Shown piece by piece: positions 25,104-37,400 of a stretch of 42,164 nucleotides of DNA. Within the stretch, counting starts at the first letter, position 1; the number at the start of each line of letters is the position of its first letter. Source of the stretch: Sphingobium limneticum (GTDB lineage: Bacteria > Pseudomonadota > Alphaproteobacteria > Sphingomonadales > Sphingomonadaceae). The stretch is from assembly GCF_008710155.1 (NCBI RefSeq), contig NZ_VYPZ01000031.1:1-42164 (forward strand), given 5' to 3'. The notes under the pieces were generated by a model that made no database searches, was not told where the DNA came from, and saw only the letters and a program-made list of their open reading frames with translations. Both the position numbers and the translations under genes were made by a program.

Positions 25104-26865
25104 GTGTTACCACTACATTTTTGGGGTTGGGTGAGCTTGCAGAGGCTCAGGTTCGCGGCGGCAGTTCGCTGCTATTGGCCGGCAGCGCGATGCCGGTTGC
25201 CTTGAAGACATTCCCCACCTGGCCCGAAACGTGGGTGCGGGTGGTAATGACCTTGCCGTCCTTTTCGATGGTGGCTTCCTGAAGGCGGTCGAGATCGTTG
25301 AGGAGCGGCTGCCATTCGGGCTGTAAGCCCTTTTCCTGACACAGACGGGTGAGTTCCTTGGCCAGCGTCAGAGCGAGGAACGAAACAAACACATGGCCGC
25401 GGATAGCGGCATCGGACTGATGGAAGATCGGACGGGTATCGAAGCTGGCCTTGGCGACGCGGAACAGGGCCTCGACCTGAAGCAAATCACGGTAGCGGAT
25501 GACGGCCTGCAGCGGAGTGATCCTGGCATTGGTGCGCAGCACGCTGATGCCGTCGTAGCGCGCCTCGTCGGCAAGCTTGCCCATGTCGATCTCGAAGGTT
25601 TTGCCGCTGGCCTTGAGATAGCGGCGATAGGCTGAGTTACCGACCAGGGCCTTGTCGCCCTTCTTCAGCTGGGTCTGGAGGCCATCGATGATCGCTTGCC
25701 GGTCGGCCTTGTCCTTCCTTGCCTCAGCTTCGTTGAGCGTGACAACGTAGCGCTGGGCATCTGCGCCTTTGCCAACGCGCACTTCCTTGACCCACAGCTG
25801 GGTGTCTCCTGCCTGTCGCTCGAGGACCAGGGGCACCATCGGAGCAGTGTCGGCAAGCACGACATCGCGGATGACGTTGCTGGTGCGCTCTCGCGCACCC
25901 AGGATGTATTCCATCCCCAGCTCTTCAAGGGCGGCGATCGTACCGGCACTGATCATGCCGCGGTCGGCCACGACGCACGAACGGGTTATCCCAAAGCGGG
26001 TGCGCAGGCGCGTGACGATGGGCATGAGCACCTTCACGTCGGCGGTATTGCCCGGAACCATCTCGGTGCAGATCGGACGCCCCTCGGCGTCGATCACCAC
26101 GGCCAGGATCATCTGGGCAAGCTCGGGCCGGTGGTCCTTGGAATGACCACGCCGACCCAGCGTGTCGCCGCCTGCACCGTAGAACGAGAGCGACGTCGTA
26201 TCCATGAACACCAGGCTGAGATCAGTGAACAGGTCCCGCCGGCGATCGAACAGCTTCTCCTCGATCACGTCCTTCACACAGCGAGGTGCCAATGCGCCTT
26301 CTGCCTTCTCCTCGATCTCCTCGCCGAGCCAGGACATGGCGCGATAGAAGTGATGAAGGGCAAGATCCTCGCTGCCGTCGATGGCGTAGCTCTCCATCCA
26401 GTCCAGGCAGGCTCGGTCCGAGCCTGAGACGAACAGGCGGTGCAGTGTGGCGACAAATACGGCGCGCTCCACGGCAAAGCCGAACTGCCGCCCTTCCAGC
26501 ACCTCTTCCAATACAGCATCGATGCCAAGCCGCTGCCACAGGCGCCCGAACAGCAACGGGCCGCCAATCCTGCGGGCTGCGATCCGGCCTGCATCGATAT
26601 CGGACAGAATGATGCTGCGCTCTGCGTGACGTGCGATCGAGGCGGCCAGCCTGTCGAGTTCGCCACTCGCGGCCAGCACATCCTTGCGGCCCAGAGCCTT
26701 GATCGTGCGCTGGCGGACAGTTTTGCCCTCGCGCACGCTCTCGACCAGGTAAAGATAGCGGTGGCCGCGCGCGACTCGTTCGACGACATACATGGCCAGG
26801 TTGTTACTGCCCGGACCCGTAAAGATAAATCGGACCGCCAGTCACACGGAAAATGTTGTTAGCAC
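25104..26865 (-). mobile_element. IS1634-type insertion sequence
   Basis: One transposase gene is flanked by imperfect terminal inverted repeats. The left end starts GTGTTACCACTACATTTTT at 25104. The right end, read inward on the other strand, starts GTGCTAACAACATTTT at 26865. They agree at 14 or so positions if a two-base gap is allowed. No clear target duplication is visible, so the exact ends may be off by a few bases. It separates the plus-strand nuclease/ATPase cluster from the WYL regulator. Confidence 0.6.
25147..26793 (-). CDS. IS1634-family transposase
   Basis: A 548-aa DDE transposase of the IS4/IS1634 group. Residues 1-35 have the MYVVERVARGHRYLYLVES...KTVRQRTIKALG start typical of the family. 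The DDE acids lie in VFMDTTSLSFYG (first Asp), CVVADRGMIS (second Asp) and RDLLQVEALFRVAKASF, where E-x6-K is visible (third acid). Length is normal and no stop or shift interrupts it, so the copy is probably active or recently active. It is transcribed opposite to the preceding genes. Confidence 0.92.
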   Translation of the reverse strand: MYVVERVARGHRYLYLVESVREGKTVRQRTIKALGRKDVLAASGELDRLAASIARHAERSIILSDIDAGRIAARRIGGPLLFGRLWQRLGIDAVLEEVLEGRQFGFAVERAVFVATLHRLFVSGSDRACLDWMESYAIDGSEDLALHHFYRAMSWLGEEIEEKAEGALAPRCVKDVIEEKLFDRRRDLFTDLSLVFMDTTSLSFYGAGGDTLGRRGHSKDHRPELAQMILAVVIDAEGRPICTEMVPGNTADVKVLMPIVTRLRTRFGITRSCVVADRGMISAGTIAALEELGMEYILGARERTSNVIRDVVLADTAPMVPLVLERQAGDTQLWVKEVRVGKGADAQRYVVTLNEAEARKDKADRQAIIDGLQTQLKKGDKALVGNSAYRRYLKASGKTFEIDMGKLADEARYDGISVLRTNARITPLQAVIRYRDLLQVEALFRVAKASFDTRPIFHQSDAAIRGHVFVSFLALTLAKELTRLCQEKGLQPEWQPLLNDLDRLQEATIEKDGKVITTRTHVSGQVGNVFKATGIALPANSSELPPRT

Positions 26866-26962
26866 ACCCGGTTTTGGCGCCAAATCCACTCCCAGCAATA
26901 TCAGTTACTTACGATCTCGCGTTCCCTGCGTGTTCCGCTGGCACTGTTCAACTTGGGCCAAG

Positions 26963-27091
26963 GTGCATGGCACGGCCTTCGATAAGCAAGTCAGTCAATG
27001 CCGCGACGACATCATCGCGCTCATCAGGCAAGGGGAAGAACCCGACGACGCCTATGAACTGGCCGCTGGTCACTATCGCAAGGGGAACTAA
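26963..27091 (+). CDS. Small ORF or gene remnant beside the insertion sequence
   Basis: About 42 codons from a GTG read VHGTAFDKQVSQCRDDIIALIRQ followed by GEEPDDAYELAAGHYRKGN. The composition is protein-like (amphipathic, charged) and unlike antisense noise. A terminator-like hairpin follows the stop by eight bases. It could be a small gene or the 3' end of a gene cut by the insertion. No start with a good ribosome binding site is visible. No function can be given. Confidence 0.35.
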   Translation: MHGTAFDKQVSQCRDDIIALIRQGEEPDDAYELAAGHYRKGN

Positions 27092-27098
27092 CCCGCTA

Positions 27099-27130
27099 GC
27101 ATCCGGCCGCTTTAGCAACCGGCCGGATGC
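27099..27130. terminator. Bidirectional terminator-like hairpin
   Basis: Arms GCATCCGGCCG (27099-27109) and CGGCCGGATGC (27120-27130) form a perfect 11-bp stem with a 10-base loop, between the small plus-strand ORF and the 3' end of the WYL gene on the minus strand. No T tract is adjacent. Confidence 0.6.
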
Positions 27131-27147
27131 CGTCCCGAGCGATCGGA

Positions 27148-28131
27148 TCAGGGGGCGACCATTCCCGCTGCCAGCGCCGCCCGCTCGCGCATCATGGTGA
27201 TCAGTGCGGCAGGCTCCTCGATCACCAGTTCGCCCGCCCAACTGAACAGATGGTCGGTCAGTTCGCGCAGGCCGCCCGCGCGGAAACGGATGCACAGGCC
27301 ACCATCAGGCAATTCCTCCACGCTTTGCGTCGCGTGGAAGCGCCAGCCGCGCGCCCGGTCGACCCCTTCAGGCAATATCCGCAACCTGATGTCATAAGGG
27401 TCTTCACGCCAGACGCCGAAGCTGGTCGACAGCCAGGCGCTGATGTCCCAATCCTCCGGCGCACAGCCGGGCCGGTCGCTAATCCGTGCATCGATGATGC
27501 GGTCGAGGCGGAAATAGGTCGGTTCCCGGTCGGGCAGCTTGCCGATCAGATAGCTGAGCGGCCCATGCACCAGGCCATAGGGAATGACCCGGCGCCATTT
27601 CGGTTCGGCGCGCGGATGGGCGGCATAGTCGAATTCCACGCATTGTCCGGCCATGATCGCGCCCTGCATCACTTCTAACAGGCCGAGGGGAACTGGCGCG
27701 CGCGGGCCGGGCGCGGCGATCATCTGCTGCGCCCGGGTCAGCGCATCCAGGTCCGGGTCCATGCGCCGCTTTTCCCGGTCGTCGAGCGCGCCGCGCACCT
27801 TGGCAAGCAGTGCGGCCAGCGGCGCGGCGCGCACGTCGCGCCCCGCACCCTGATGCGCCAGCACTTCGGCCTGCAAGGCGGCGACCTCGGCGGCGACCGG
27901 GCGCGTATAGACCCGGCGGAGACTGTCTCGAATGATAAATCGTTTGTGACGTTCATCTTGCCGCTCATCTAGGTCAAAATGCAACGCTACGATGTCTCGC
28001 ATTCGTTCTGCCGTACGACGATTGACGCCCAGATAGGCGGCCATTTCATCGAGGGTCATGCCTTCGTTGCTTTCGGACAGCGCGTGAATCAACAACATGA
28101 CACGATCCAGCTTTGCCATTCGTAGAGTCAT
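27148..28131 (-). CDS. WYL-domain transcriptional regulator
   Basis: A protein of 327 aa. The N-terminal winged helix-turn-helix is visible (GMTLDEMAAYLGVNRRTAERMRD). A WYL domain follows in the middle (about 165-230), with CVEFDYAAHPR, RRVIPYGLVHGPLSYLIGKLP and the FRLDRI strand typical of YafY/PafC-type regulators. A WCX-type C-terminal extension follows, with VWRED, GWRFHATQSVEELPDGG. WYL regulators sense nucleic acid or other ligands and often control DNA-repair or phage-defence loci. It converges on the nuclease/ATPase cluster with the insertion sequence in between. The ATG at 28131 has GGAAAAAA before it; ATG at 28119 is an alternative. Confidence 0.88.
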   Translation of the reverse strand: MTLRMAKLDRVMLLIHALSESNEGMTLDEMAAYLGVNRRTAERMRDIVALHFDLDERQDERHKRFIIRDSLRRVYTRPVAAEVAALQAEVLAHQGAGRDVRAAPLAALLAKVRGALDDREKRRMDPDLDALTRAQQMIAAPGPRAPVPLGLLEVMQGAIMAGQCVEFDYAAHPRAEPKWRRVIPYGLVHGPLSYLIGKLPDREPTYFRLDRIIDARISDRPGCAPEDWDISAWLSTSFGVWREDPYDIRLRILPEGVDRARGWRFHATQSVEELPDGGLCIRFRAGGLRELTDHLFSWAGELVIEEPAALITMMRERAALAAGMVAP

Positions 28132-28384
28132 TTTTTTCCGTTTCAGTGGCGGCGAAAATGGTCGTTTTTTATATTTCGTGCCTACTGGATAAAGCAGTGA
28201 TTTATTTTCTGCTTGAGCAATCGTTTAGCGCAGCAATGGTGATACGCCACGAGTAGAGTTACACGGATCCAAAAGGGACACGACATGATGATCTGTCAGC
28301 CGGAACCGAGTTCTACAGCGGTGGAACTCGGCTCCCGCAACCAATGTCAGTATAACAACCTTACCATAGCAATATGAACACAGA

Positions 28385-28411
28385 ACCCCGCAAGCCAATG
28401 GCCTGCGGGGT
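28385..28411 (-). terminator. Terminator hairpin of the giant RTX gene
   Basis: Arms ACCCCGCAAGCC (28385-28396) and GGCCTGCGGGGT (28400-28411) pair over 12 bases with one wobble, and an AAT loop. It lies 19 bases after the RTX stop codon in the direction of transcription, and is followed on the minus strand by TCTGTGTT, which is T-rich. Confidence 0.7.
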
Positions 28412-28429
28412 CTTTCTATATCACGCAAA

Positions 28430-31400
28430 TCAGGCAAAATTTCCGCTACTTGCAAAGCGAACATGGCCCGCCGCAGTGTCAAACGTTCCTGATTTCGCCA
28501 ACTCTTCGATACTGAACTCTGCGGCCGAACTGCTGCCGAATTGGCCTATTGCCTCCACCAATTGACTGGCGAAAAGCTGGGGCTCTCGTAGATGGGCCTC
28601 GACCTTGGCTTCGAAATAGTTCATCGCGACGTCGCCAAGAGACCCAGTCCGGCCATCCGCCCAGGTGAACCCTCCATGGTTGAGGATGATATTGTCATCC
28701 CACGACCATGCCTGCGCTGTTGCCTGCCCTGCAAGGGAGATCGACCGGATCCCAACGTCCGCCATGGACGACATTTCATCTGAGGCAGCAACGCCGTCTC
28801 CATCGGCATCCTGCCAGATCCCGAATTTCGACCACTCGTCGTCATGGGTATCGAAGCGGCCATCGCCGTTAGTATCGAATGCCGACAAGCCATCAAGGTC
28901 CGATTTAGCGCCGGACTTGTCCTCGACGAACGAAAGCTCGTTCGCGCCGGAAGTCGTGCCATTGCCATCGCGGTCGTAGAAAAGCAGTCCATCGCCTTCG
29001 CCGACCCAACCTGTTCGATCGGCAAACCCATCGCCATTCCAGTCGAACCGGGCATGGGACTGTTTGCGCGCAACAAGATCGATGCCATCTCCATCAAGGT
29101 CAAGCACGATCGGCGCTGCCAGAGACACCTGAGCTCCACCCTTGAACTGCGCCTTTTCAATGCCAGTCAACGTGTCGATGCCGTCATCGCCATCCTCGGT
29201 TGGACTGTTGTCGACGACTGCGATCGATCCCGAAGCCGTGACGAGGGAGTAGGACGCTTGGACCCCGGCAAATTTGGCAATATCGGTTCCATTGCCGCCT
29301 GACAGGCTGTCATGGCCTGCGTCACCCGACAGGATATCGTCGCCGGATCCGCCAAAGAGTTGATCGTCACCGGTACCGCCGAACATCGTGTCGGCGCCTT
29401 CATAACCATAGATAACGTCATCGCCTGCCGTCGGCTGCTGCGACAGAGCCATGAGCTGGGCGTGGTTCCAGATCGTACCATCGGCGAAGCGGACCTGATC
29501 GATCCGGTTTTCTCCGCTGTTCACGGTCGCCTGCAGCGTTACCTTGTCATTCGTTCCAGCGATGGCCAGGATCAGGTCGTTGCCATTATTGCCCTGGCTG
29601 ACCGTAACATCGGCCGCAGCAATGCCGACGCCAAACTCAACCGTGTCCGTACCCCAGGCGCCGCTGTCACCCCAATATTCCCGGATGACATCCTGCCCAT
29701 CGCCCAGGTTGAAGCGATAAATGTCATCACCGCCGCCTCCGACAAGGAAATCATTGCCGGTGCCGCCGATCAGAATGTCGTTCGCGCCGCGACCATTCAG
29801 CACGTCGTTTCCGGCCCCACCATTCAACGTTTCCGCGTCATAGCTTCCAGCAAAGCTGTCGTCGCCGGCGTTGGACGCCATCGACCGCTGCATCAGCTCC
29901 GCATGATTCCAGACTGTACCGTCGGCGAAGCGAACCTGATCGATCCGGTTTTCGCCGCTGTTCACCGTGGCCTGGAGTGTCACCTTGTCATTCGTACCGG
30001 CAATGGCGAGGATAAGGTCGCCGCCATTGCTACCCTGGCTTACGGTTACGTTGGCGCTCAAAATGCCAACACCGAACTCGACCGTGTCCGTCCCCCAGGC
30101 ACCGCTGTCCCCCCAATATTCCCGAACGATGTCCTGACCATCGCCCAGATTGAAGCGGTAGATGTCATCACCGCCGCCGCCGACAAGGAAATCATTACCG
30201 GAGCCACCGATCAGAATGTCGTTGGCTCCGCGACCATTGAGCACGTCGTTCCCGGCGCCACCGGTTAGCGTCTCTGCATCATAGCTTCCCGCGAAATTAT
30301 CGTCGCCGCTATTTGCGGCCATAGACCGCTGCATCAGCTCCGCATGATTCCAGACCGTGCCGTCGGCGAAGCGGACTTGATCAATCCGGTTTTCGCCGCT
30401 GTTTACAGTGGCCTGCAGCGTCACCTTGTCATTCGTGCCGGCGATGGCCAGGATCAGGTCGCCGCCATTGCTGCCTTGGCTTACCGTGATATCGGCTGCG
30501 GCGATCCCGACGCCAAACTCAACTGTGTCTGTGCCCCAGGCGCCGCTGTCACCCCAATATTCCCGAACGATGTCCTGACCATCGCCCAGGTTGAAGCGAT
30601 AGATGTCATCACCGCCGCCGCCGACAAGGAAATCATTGCCGGTGCCGCCGATCAGGATGTCGTTGGCACCACGACCATTCAGCAGGTCATTCCCAGCGCC
30701 GCCGGTTAGCGTCTCTGCATCATAGCTTCCTGCGAAATTGTCGTCGCCGCTGTTTGCGGCCATAGACCGCTGCATCAGTTCGGCATGCGTCCAGATCGTA
30801 CCATCGGCAAAGCGGAGCTGCTCGATCCGGTTTTCGCCGCTGTTGACGGTGGCCTGCAGCATCACCTTGTCATTCGTACCGGCGATGGCGAGGATCAGGT
30901 CGCCGCCATTGCTACCCTGGCTGACCGTGACATCTGCCACGGTGATGCCCGCGCCGAACTCAACCGTGTCCGTGCCCCAGGCGCCGCTGTCGCCCCAATA
31001 TTCCCGAACGATGTCCTGACCGTCGCCCATGTTGAAGCGGTAGACATCGTCGCCGCCACCACCGACGAGGAAATCATTACCGGTCCCGCCGATGAGGATG
31101 TCGTTGCCATTACGGGCGTTCAGGACGTCGTTGCCCACGCCACCAGTCAGCGTTTCGGCTGCACCGGTACCAGCAAGCTGCATATCACTGGATGTGCCCG
31201 TCGCTGCCAAGGTCAGGAGGTTCGCGTGGGTCCAGACCGTACCATCTGCAAATGTCACTTGCTCGATGCGCCGTCCGCCATTGTTCACAGTGTCGTCAAG
31301 CGTGATGCGATCGGAACCTCCAGCGAACAACAGAACAAGGTCGTTGCCGTTATCGGCCTGCACAACCGTGACATCTCCGGGCGCTATGCCGATTCCTAGC

Positions 31401-34400
31401 TGGAGCGTATCTGAGCCGTTACCATCGTCTCTAATGAGATCCTGACCGTCTCCAGCATTAAAGACATATGTGTCGTTGCCGTCATTGCCATAGAGTATGT
31501 CGTTGCCGCTTCCGCCAGTGAGCACGTCATTACCACCTCGGCCAGCCAGTGTGTCTGCACCGGCACCGCCTGCCAAGGCCTCGTTATCGTAACTGCCGTA
31601 GAAGAGATCATCATTGGCATTGCTGAGGATCGAGCGTGCTACAAGGTCAGCATGGGTCCAGATCGTGCCATCGGCGAACGTCACTCGCTCGATGCGCCGA
31701 TACCCATTGGTCATCGTGTCGTTGAGCGTGATGCTATCGCTGCCATTGCCAAACAGCAGGACAAGATCATTGCCCGTGTCGGCCTGGACGACCGTGACAT
31801 CCCCAGGCGCTATGCCTGCACCAAGCTGGATCGTATCGTTGCCGTTTCCGTCATCCGTGATCGTATCCTGACCATCGCCGGCGACGAAGGCGTAAGTGTC
31901 GTCGCCGTCATTGCCGTAGAGCGTGTCATTTCCAGCGCCGCCTATAAGCGCATCGTTCCCGCCACGGGCAACCAGCACATCCTCGCCCGCACCACCAGTC
32001 AGACTGTCAGTGGTGAAGCTGCCATAGAATGTATTATCTCCCGCATTGGCAAGCACCGAGCGCGCCACGAGATCGGCGTGGGTCCAGATCGTGCCGTCGG
32101 CGAAGGTCACTCGCTCGATGTAGCGATAGCCATTGGTCATCGAATCGTTGAGCGTGATCCGATCGCTTCCATCACCAAACAGCAGCACAAGGTCATTGCC
32201 AGTGTCGGCCTGGACGACCGTCACATCAGCTGGTGTAATGCCTGCGCCGACCTGGATAGTGTCGTTGCCGTTGCCATCATCCGTGATTATGTCCTGACCA
32301 TCACCGGCCACGAAGGTGTAAATGTCATCGCCATCGTTGCCGTAGAGCGTGTCATTTCCAGCCCCGCCCACAAGCGTGTCATTGCCGCCTCGAGCCACCA
32401 GCACATCCTCGCCGGCACCACCGGTCAGGCTGTCAACGGTGAAGCTGCCGTAGAATATATTATCGCCTGCATTGGCTAGGACCGAGCGCGCCACGAGGTC
32501 GGCATGGGTCCAGATCGTGCCGTCGGCGAAGGTCACTCGCTCGATGTAGCGATAGCCATTGGTCATCGAATCGTTGAGCGTGATCCGATCGCTACCATCG
32601 TTAAACAGCAATACAAGGTCGTTGCCGGTGTCGGCCTGGACTACCGTCACATCACCCGGCGCGATGCCCGCGCCAAGCTGGATCGTATCATTTCCGTTGC
32701 CGTCGTCCGTTATCGTGTCCTGACCATCGCCGACAGCGAAGGCATAGATATCGTCCCCATCATTGCCGTAGAGCGTGTCGTTTCCAGTGCCGCCCGCCAG
32801 CGCATCGTTTCCGCCACGGGCAACCAGCACGTCGTTGCCGGCACCACCCAGGAGGGTATCGGCATTGAAGCTGCCGTAGAATGTATCATCTCCCGCATTG
32901 GCAAGGACCGAGCGCGACACAAGGTCGGCATGGGTCCAGATCGTGCCGTCGGCGAAGGTCACCCGCTCGATGAACCGATAGCCATTGGTCATCGTGTCAT
33001 TGAGGGTAATCCGGTCGCTACCGTCGGAGAACAGCAGCACCAGGTCATTGCCGTTGTCTGCTTGCATGACCGTGACATCTGCCGGTGCAATGCCCACACC
33101 CAGCTGGATTGTGTCATTGCCATTGCCGTCGTCCGTGATCGTATCTCGGCCAGGGCCGGCTTCGAAAACATAGGTATCGTCACCGTTCCGGCCGTACAGA
33201 AGATCGTTGCCTGCCCCGCCCTTGATGAGGTCGTTGCCCTCGCCGCCGTCGATTGTGTCCCGGCCTTCATCGCCAAAGATGGTGTCGTTTCCACCATAGG
33301 CATAAATCAGGTCATCGCCCGCGCCGCCTCGCAGCGTTTCCCCATTATTGGTGCCCTGAACATTATCGTTGCCGCTGGTAAACGGTACGGTGGGGGCATC
33401 AAAATCGTCGCGGTTCCAGATTGTGCCGTCTGCAAACTGGATCCGGTTGATCCCATAACGCGGCGTGGGTTCTGCCGAACTTGTCCAGAACTGCGAAGTA
33501 GATTTGAACGTATCGCCTGTACCGTTGATCGTGACGGTCAGGCTATCGCCGACACGCACAAGCGAAACTTCGTTCGGCAGGGCGTCCTTGAGATGGAGCG
33601 TGTCATCGCGAGTGTAGCCAGAGCCGCTATTGTTCAGGACATCATTGCCATCGCCTTTGGAAAATTCGATCGTGCCAAAGCCATTGCCCTGCACGGCAAG
33701 CGTGTCGTTTCCGGCACCGGGCCGCACGCGATAGCTTAGCGAGGGTAGGCTGATCGTATCGTTCCCCGCCGTTCCGAGGATAAGCGCATTATCCCGGATG
33801 TTCGTTCGATCCCAGGCCGTACCATCCGCAAAGACGATGCCCGCCAAACCATATTGCGCGCCCTGCGTCTCACCCCAAAACTGATAGGCGACGCTGAAGC
33901 TTTCTCCGGTAGCGGTAATCGTGACCTTCAACTGGTCTCCGCTGCGGATGAGACTCACATCTCCGGTCGATAGGCTGGTCAGTTGCAACAGATCGCTGCG
34001 CGCATACCCAGACCCTGGATTGGTCAGCACATCATTGCCGTCACCGGCACCAAATCGGAAGCTGTGGCTGCCATTGCCCGACACAGTGAATGTGTCGTTT
34101 CCGGCTCCACCGGCGACAACAAGCCCACTCGAATTGAGGGTGACACTGTCGTTTCCTGCTCCGGTCTCGAGCGTCAGCCCGTCCAAAGCTATCGTCGAGA
34201 AGTTCAACACATCATTGGTTGCGCCCCATTCGACCACGACGTTTGCATGACCATTACCAGTGAGACGTTCTACTGAAACCAGCGACGTAATGCCGATTCT
34301 CACATTATCCGCCGAGGCACGTACGATATCAAAGCCGTCCCCGCCGGATAGTGTGTCGAAGCCGTTGGACACCCCGACATAATCGAAAATGTCGTCGCCA

Positions 34401-37400
34401 CCATTGCCCGATATCGTATCGTTTCCGCTGCCGCCTCGAACAACGTCCGCCTGCGCGGTTCCGACAAAAATATCGTCGCCGCCTTCGAGGTCGATCCGCG
34501 ACAGTCCCTCTACCGTCAATCCGTTCAGGTTCGTCGTTTCGGCGGCATCGGTGCGAGCCAGGACAACGCCCGTAAACTGCCCGCCTGAGATCACCTCTAT
34601 ATTTTGATAGGACGCCAGGCGGATAACAGCGTCATTCGCAGCAGCTTCAATCCGGTCCGAGCCATCGCCACCATCGAGCGTATCGGCCCCAGTCCCGAGC
34701 CCGACATAGCGGATGACGTCATCGCCTGCGCCGGCATTGATGACGTCCGCACCAAGCGTGCCGGTCACCACATCATTGCCAGCGCCAAGATCGATCGAAA
34801 CGATGCCGCTTAATTCGGCAGCAGACAGATCAAGAGTGTCCGCCTCGTCGGTGGCTTCAATCCGAACATTCGCATGCCCGTTGGACGTGATCAGTTCGAC
34901 ATTGCCGATGCTCGAAAGACCTATGACCGTATCGTCGGCCGCAGCTTCAATGCGATCATAGCCCGATCCACCATCTACGGCATCGATACCATCTTCGTCC
35001 CCGCCTACGACGAAGACATCATCGCCGCCTCCGCCTTGAAGGATGTCGTTTCCAGCACCGCCCTGGATCCGGTTGGCGCCGTCATCACCTGTGATCCGAT
35101 CGCTGCCCAGGCCGCCTATGACAGCCTCGATCGACGCCAGCGTTTCGACCGGTGCCGATCCATTCGTCCGGATGATCGCTGCCGTTCCGGCTGCCAGATT
35201 GATATTCCAGCTATCGAGTGAGAAGCTGTAATCGGCGGTATCGAAGCCATTGCCGCCATCAAGCGTGTCGACGCCTTCGTCTCCAGAAAGAACATCATCC
35301 CCTTCGCCGCCATGCAGGGCGTCATTGCCTACGCCGCCTGAGAGGATGTCATTCCCATCTCCTCCGGTGAGTTGGTCGTCACCTCTGGCACCCTCGATGA
35401 AGTCGTTGCCTGCCAGACCATTGATGCTGTCATTCCCATCGCTACCGACGAGATAATCCGCATAGGGCGTCGCAGGCTGGGCCAGCAATTGCTCTACGAT
35501 TTCGTCTCGATCCCAGACTGTACCGTCCGCAAAGCTGATCCGGGTAACGCCTGACCAGCCCGAAGAGGACAACTGATCCTTGAGCACCACGCTGTCCGTA
35601 CCGTTGGGCAAGGCAATGATCAGGTCATCTGGCGCTTCGATCGTCCGGTACAGACGGAGCGACGTGGTCGCGATCCCGGTGCCGAATACAAGCTTGTTGG
35701 CTGCGCCATCGCTCTCGATGATCGTATCTTCACCGTCACCAAGCGCGAAAAGATAGGTGTCGGCACCGCCATGCCCGATCAGCGTATCATTACCAGCGCC
35801 GCCGGTCAGCGTATCAGCAGTGGAATAGCCTTCGATCAAATCGTTGCCGCTGGTCGCCTGACCGGTAAGCGCGGCCTGCCTGATATCGGCCATGCTATGC
35901 ATGCTACCGTCGGCGAATTTGAGGAACTGTATGCCAGCAAGACTGTCAGATTGAGAGCCCTCGAGCGTAACGGATCCCGTTTGGACGGCAAAGCTGATGA
36001 TCAAAGGTCCGTCGGCCGTATTACGGGTCAAGCGAATATCGGCAAGCGCAATGCCCGGGCCAAAGCTCAGGATATTGCCGATTGTCGCCGTCGGGTCGGC
36101 ATCGTCCGCCACGTCGACGATGACGTCGTTTCCGTCTCCGCTGTTATACACGAAGATGTCGTTGCCTGCACCACCGACGAGCCGGTCATTACCCGTGCCG
36201 CCGGTCAAGGTATCGGCAAAATTGGAGCCTATCAGCAGGTCGTTTCCGCTCGTGCCCTGGCCGCCACTCGCCTTTGCCAGCAGCGTCGCACGATCCCAGA
36301 TCGCCCCATCAGCGAACCGTATTTCATCGACACCGGTTTTAGCGCCGGTCCGGTTCTGATCGAGATAGATGACGCTCTGATCGTCGATATAGAGGATGAT
36401 ATCATCCGCATCCGTAGGGGACACCATGACGGTGACGTCGCTGCTGTTGATCCCATCAAGAATCAGCACATCGGTAGCGCTTGCCTCATCCGGGTCGTAG
36501 AGCGTGTCAAAACCATCGCCTTTGGCGAACCGATAGGTGTCGGAACCCATGCCGCCACGCAGCGCATCGTCGCCTCCCATCCCACGGATCGTATCGGCAC
36601 CCGATGTCCCGACGATGGTGTCGTCGCCCATGGTGACCGCGAACTGCTGGCCGCCAATGCTGTTGGACGTTCTCAGGTCGATCAGCATCTGTGCGGTCAG
36701 CACAGTGCCGTCGAAAAATTCAAAGCGCTCGATCAGCGATCCGCCAGCCTGACCAATGATATGGAGTCGATCGTTAGTACCCTTGATCGCAAGCGTAACG
36801 CCGTTCGTATCGCCATCTTGCTGAGCCTGTGTGAATTCCAGATCAGCTGCCACGATGCCGGCGCCAAACCGGACAGTGTCGTTCCCCCCTGCATCCCAGA
36901 TCGCATCGCCGCCATCGCCGCGGTTGAAGACATAAATGTCGTTTCCGTTTCCGCCTTCAAGGCGATCCGAACCTTTCCCGCCTGTAAGAATGTCATCGCC
37001 ATCGAGCGCATAGATTTGATCGTCACCGCCCTGGCCATCGAGAGTGTCTGCTGCACCACTTCCCCGAATGACATCATCCCCGGCCGTGCTGATCTGAGCA
37101 AACAGCCGCTCGCGGAGCTTGGCTGATGTCCAGACAGTGCCGTCCGCGAATTCGAAGCGCTCGATGGTATAATTGCCGGCATTCTGGCCAATGATGTGTA
37201 GCCGGTCGTTCGTGCCCACGACTGTGAGAAACACGCCGTCGGCATCACCATCCTGCACCACCTGAGAAAGCAGGATGTCGTTGGGTCCTATCCCCGCACC
37301 AAAGCGGATCGTATCATTCCCCGCGCTTTCCATGATGACATCATGGCCGTCTCCAAGGTTGAACAGGTAGACATCGTCGCCGTTGCCGCCTTCGAGGCGA

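Noticed and set aside
28225..28482. Minus-strand 85-codon frame past the end of the giant gene
   Set aside because: It overlaps the terminator hairpin and the RTX C-terminus in another frame and has no credible start.
29312..37126. Several long plus-strand open frames (up to 451 codons) opposite the giant gene
   Set aside because: They are antisense to RTX repeats; the biased Gly/Asp/Asn codons on the coding strand keep the opposite frame free of stops. They repeat with the repeat units, show no ribosome binding site and have unnatural composition.
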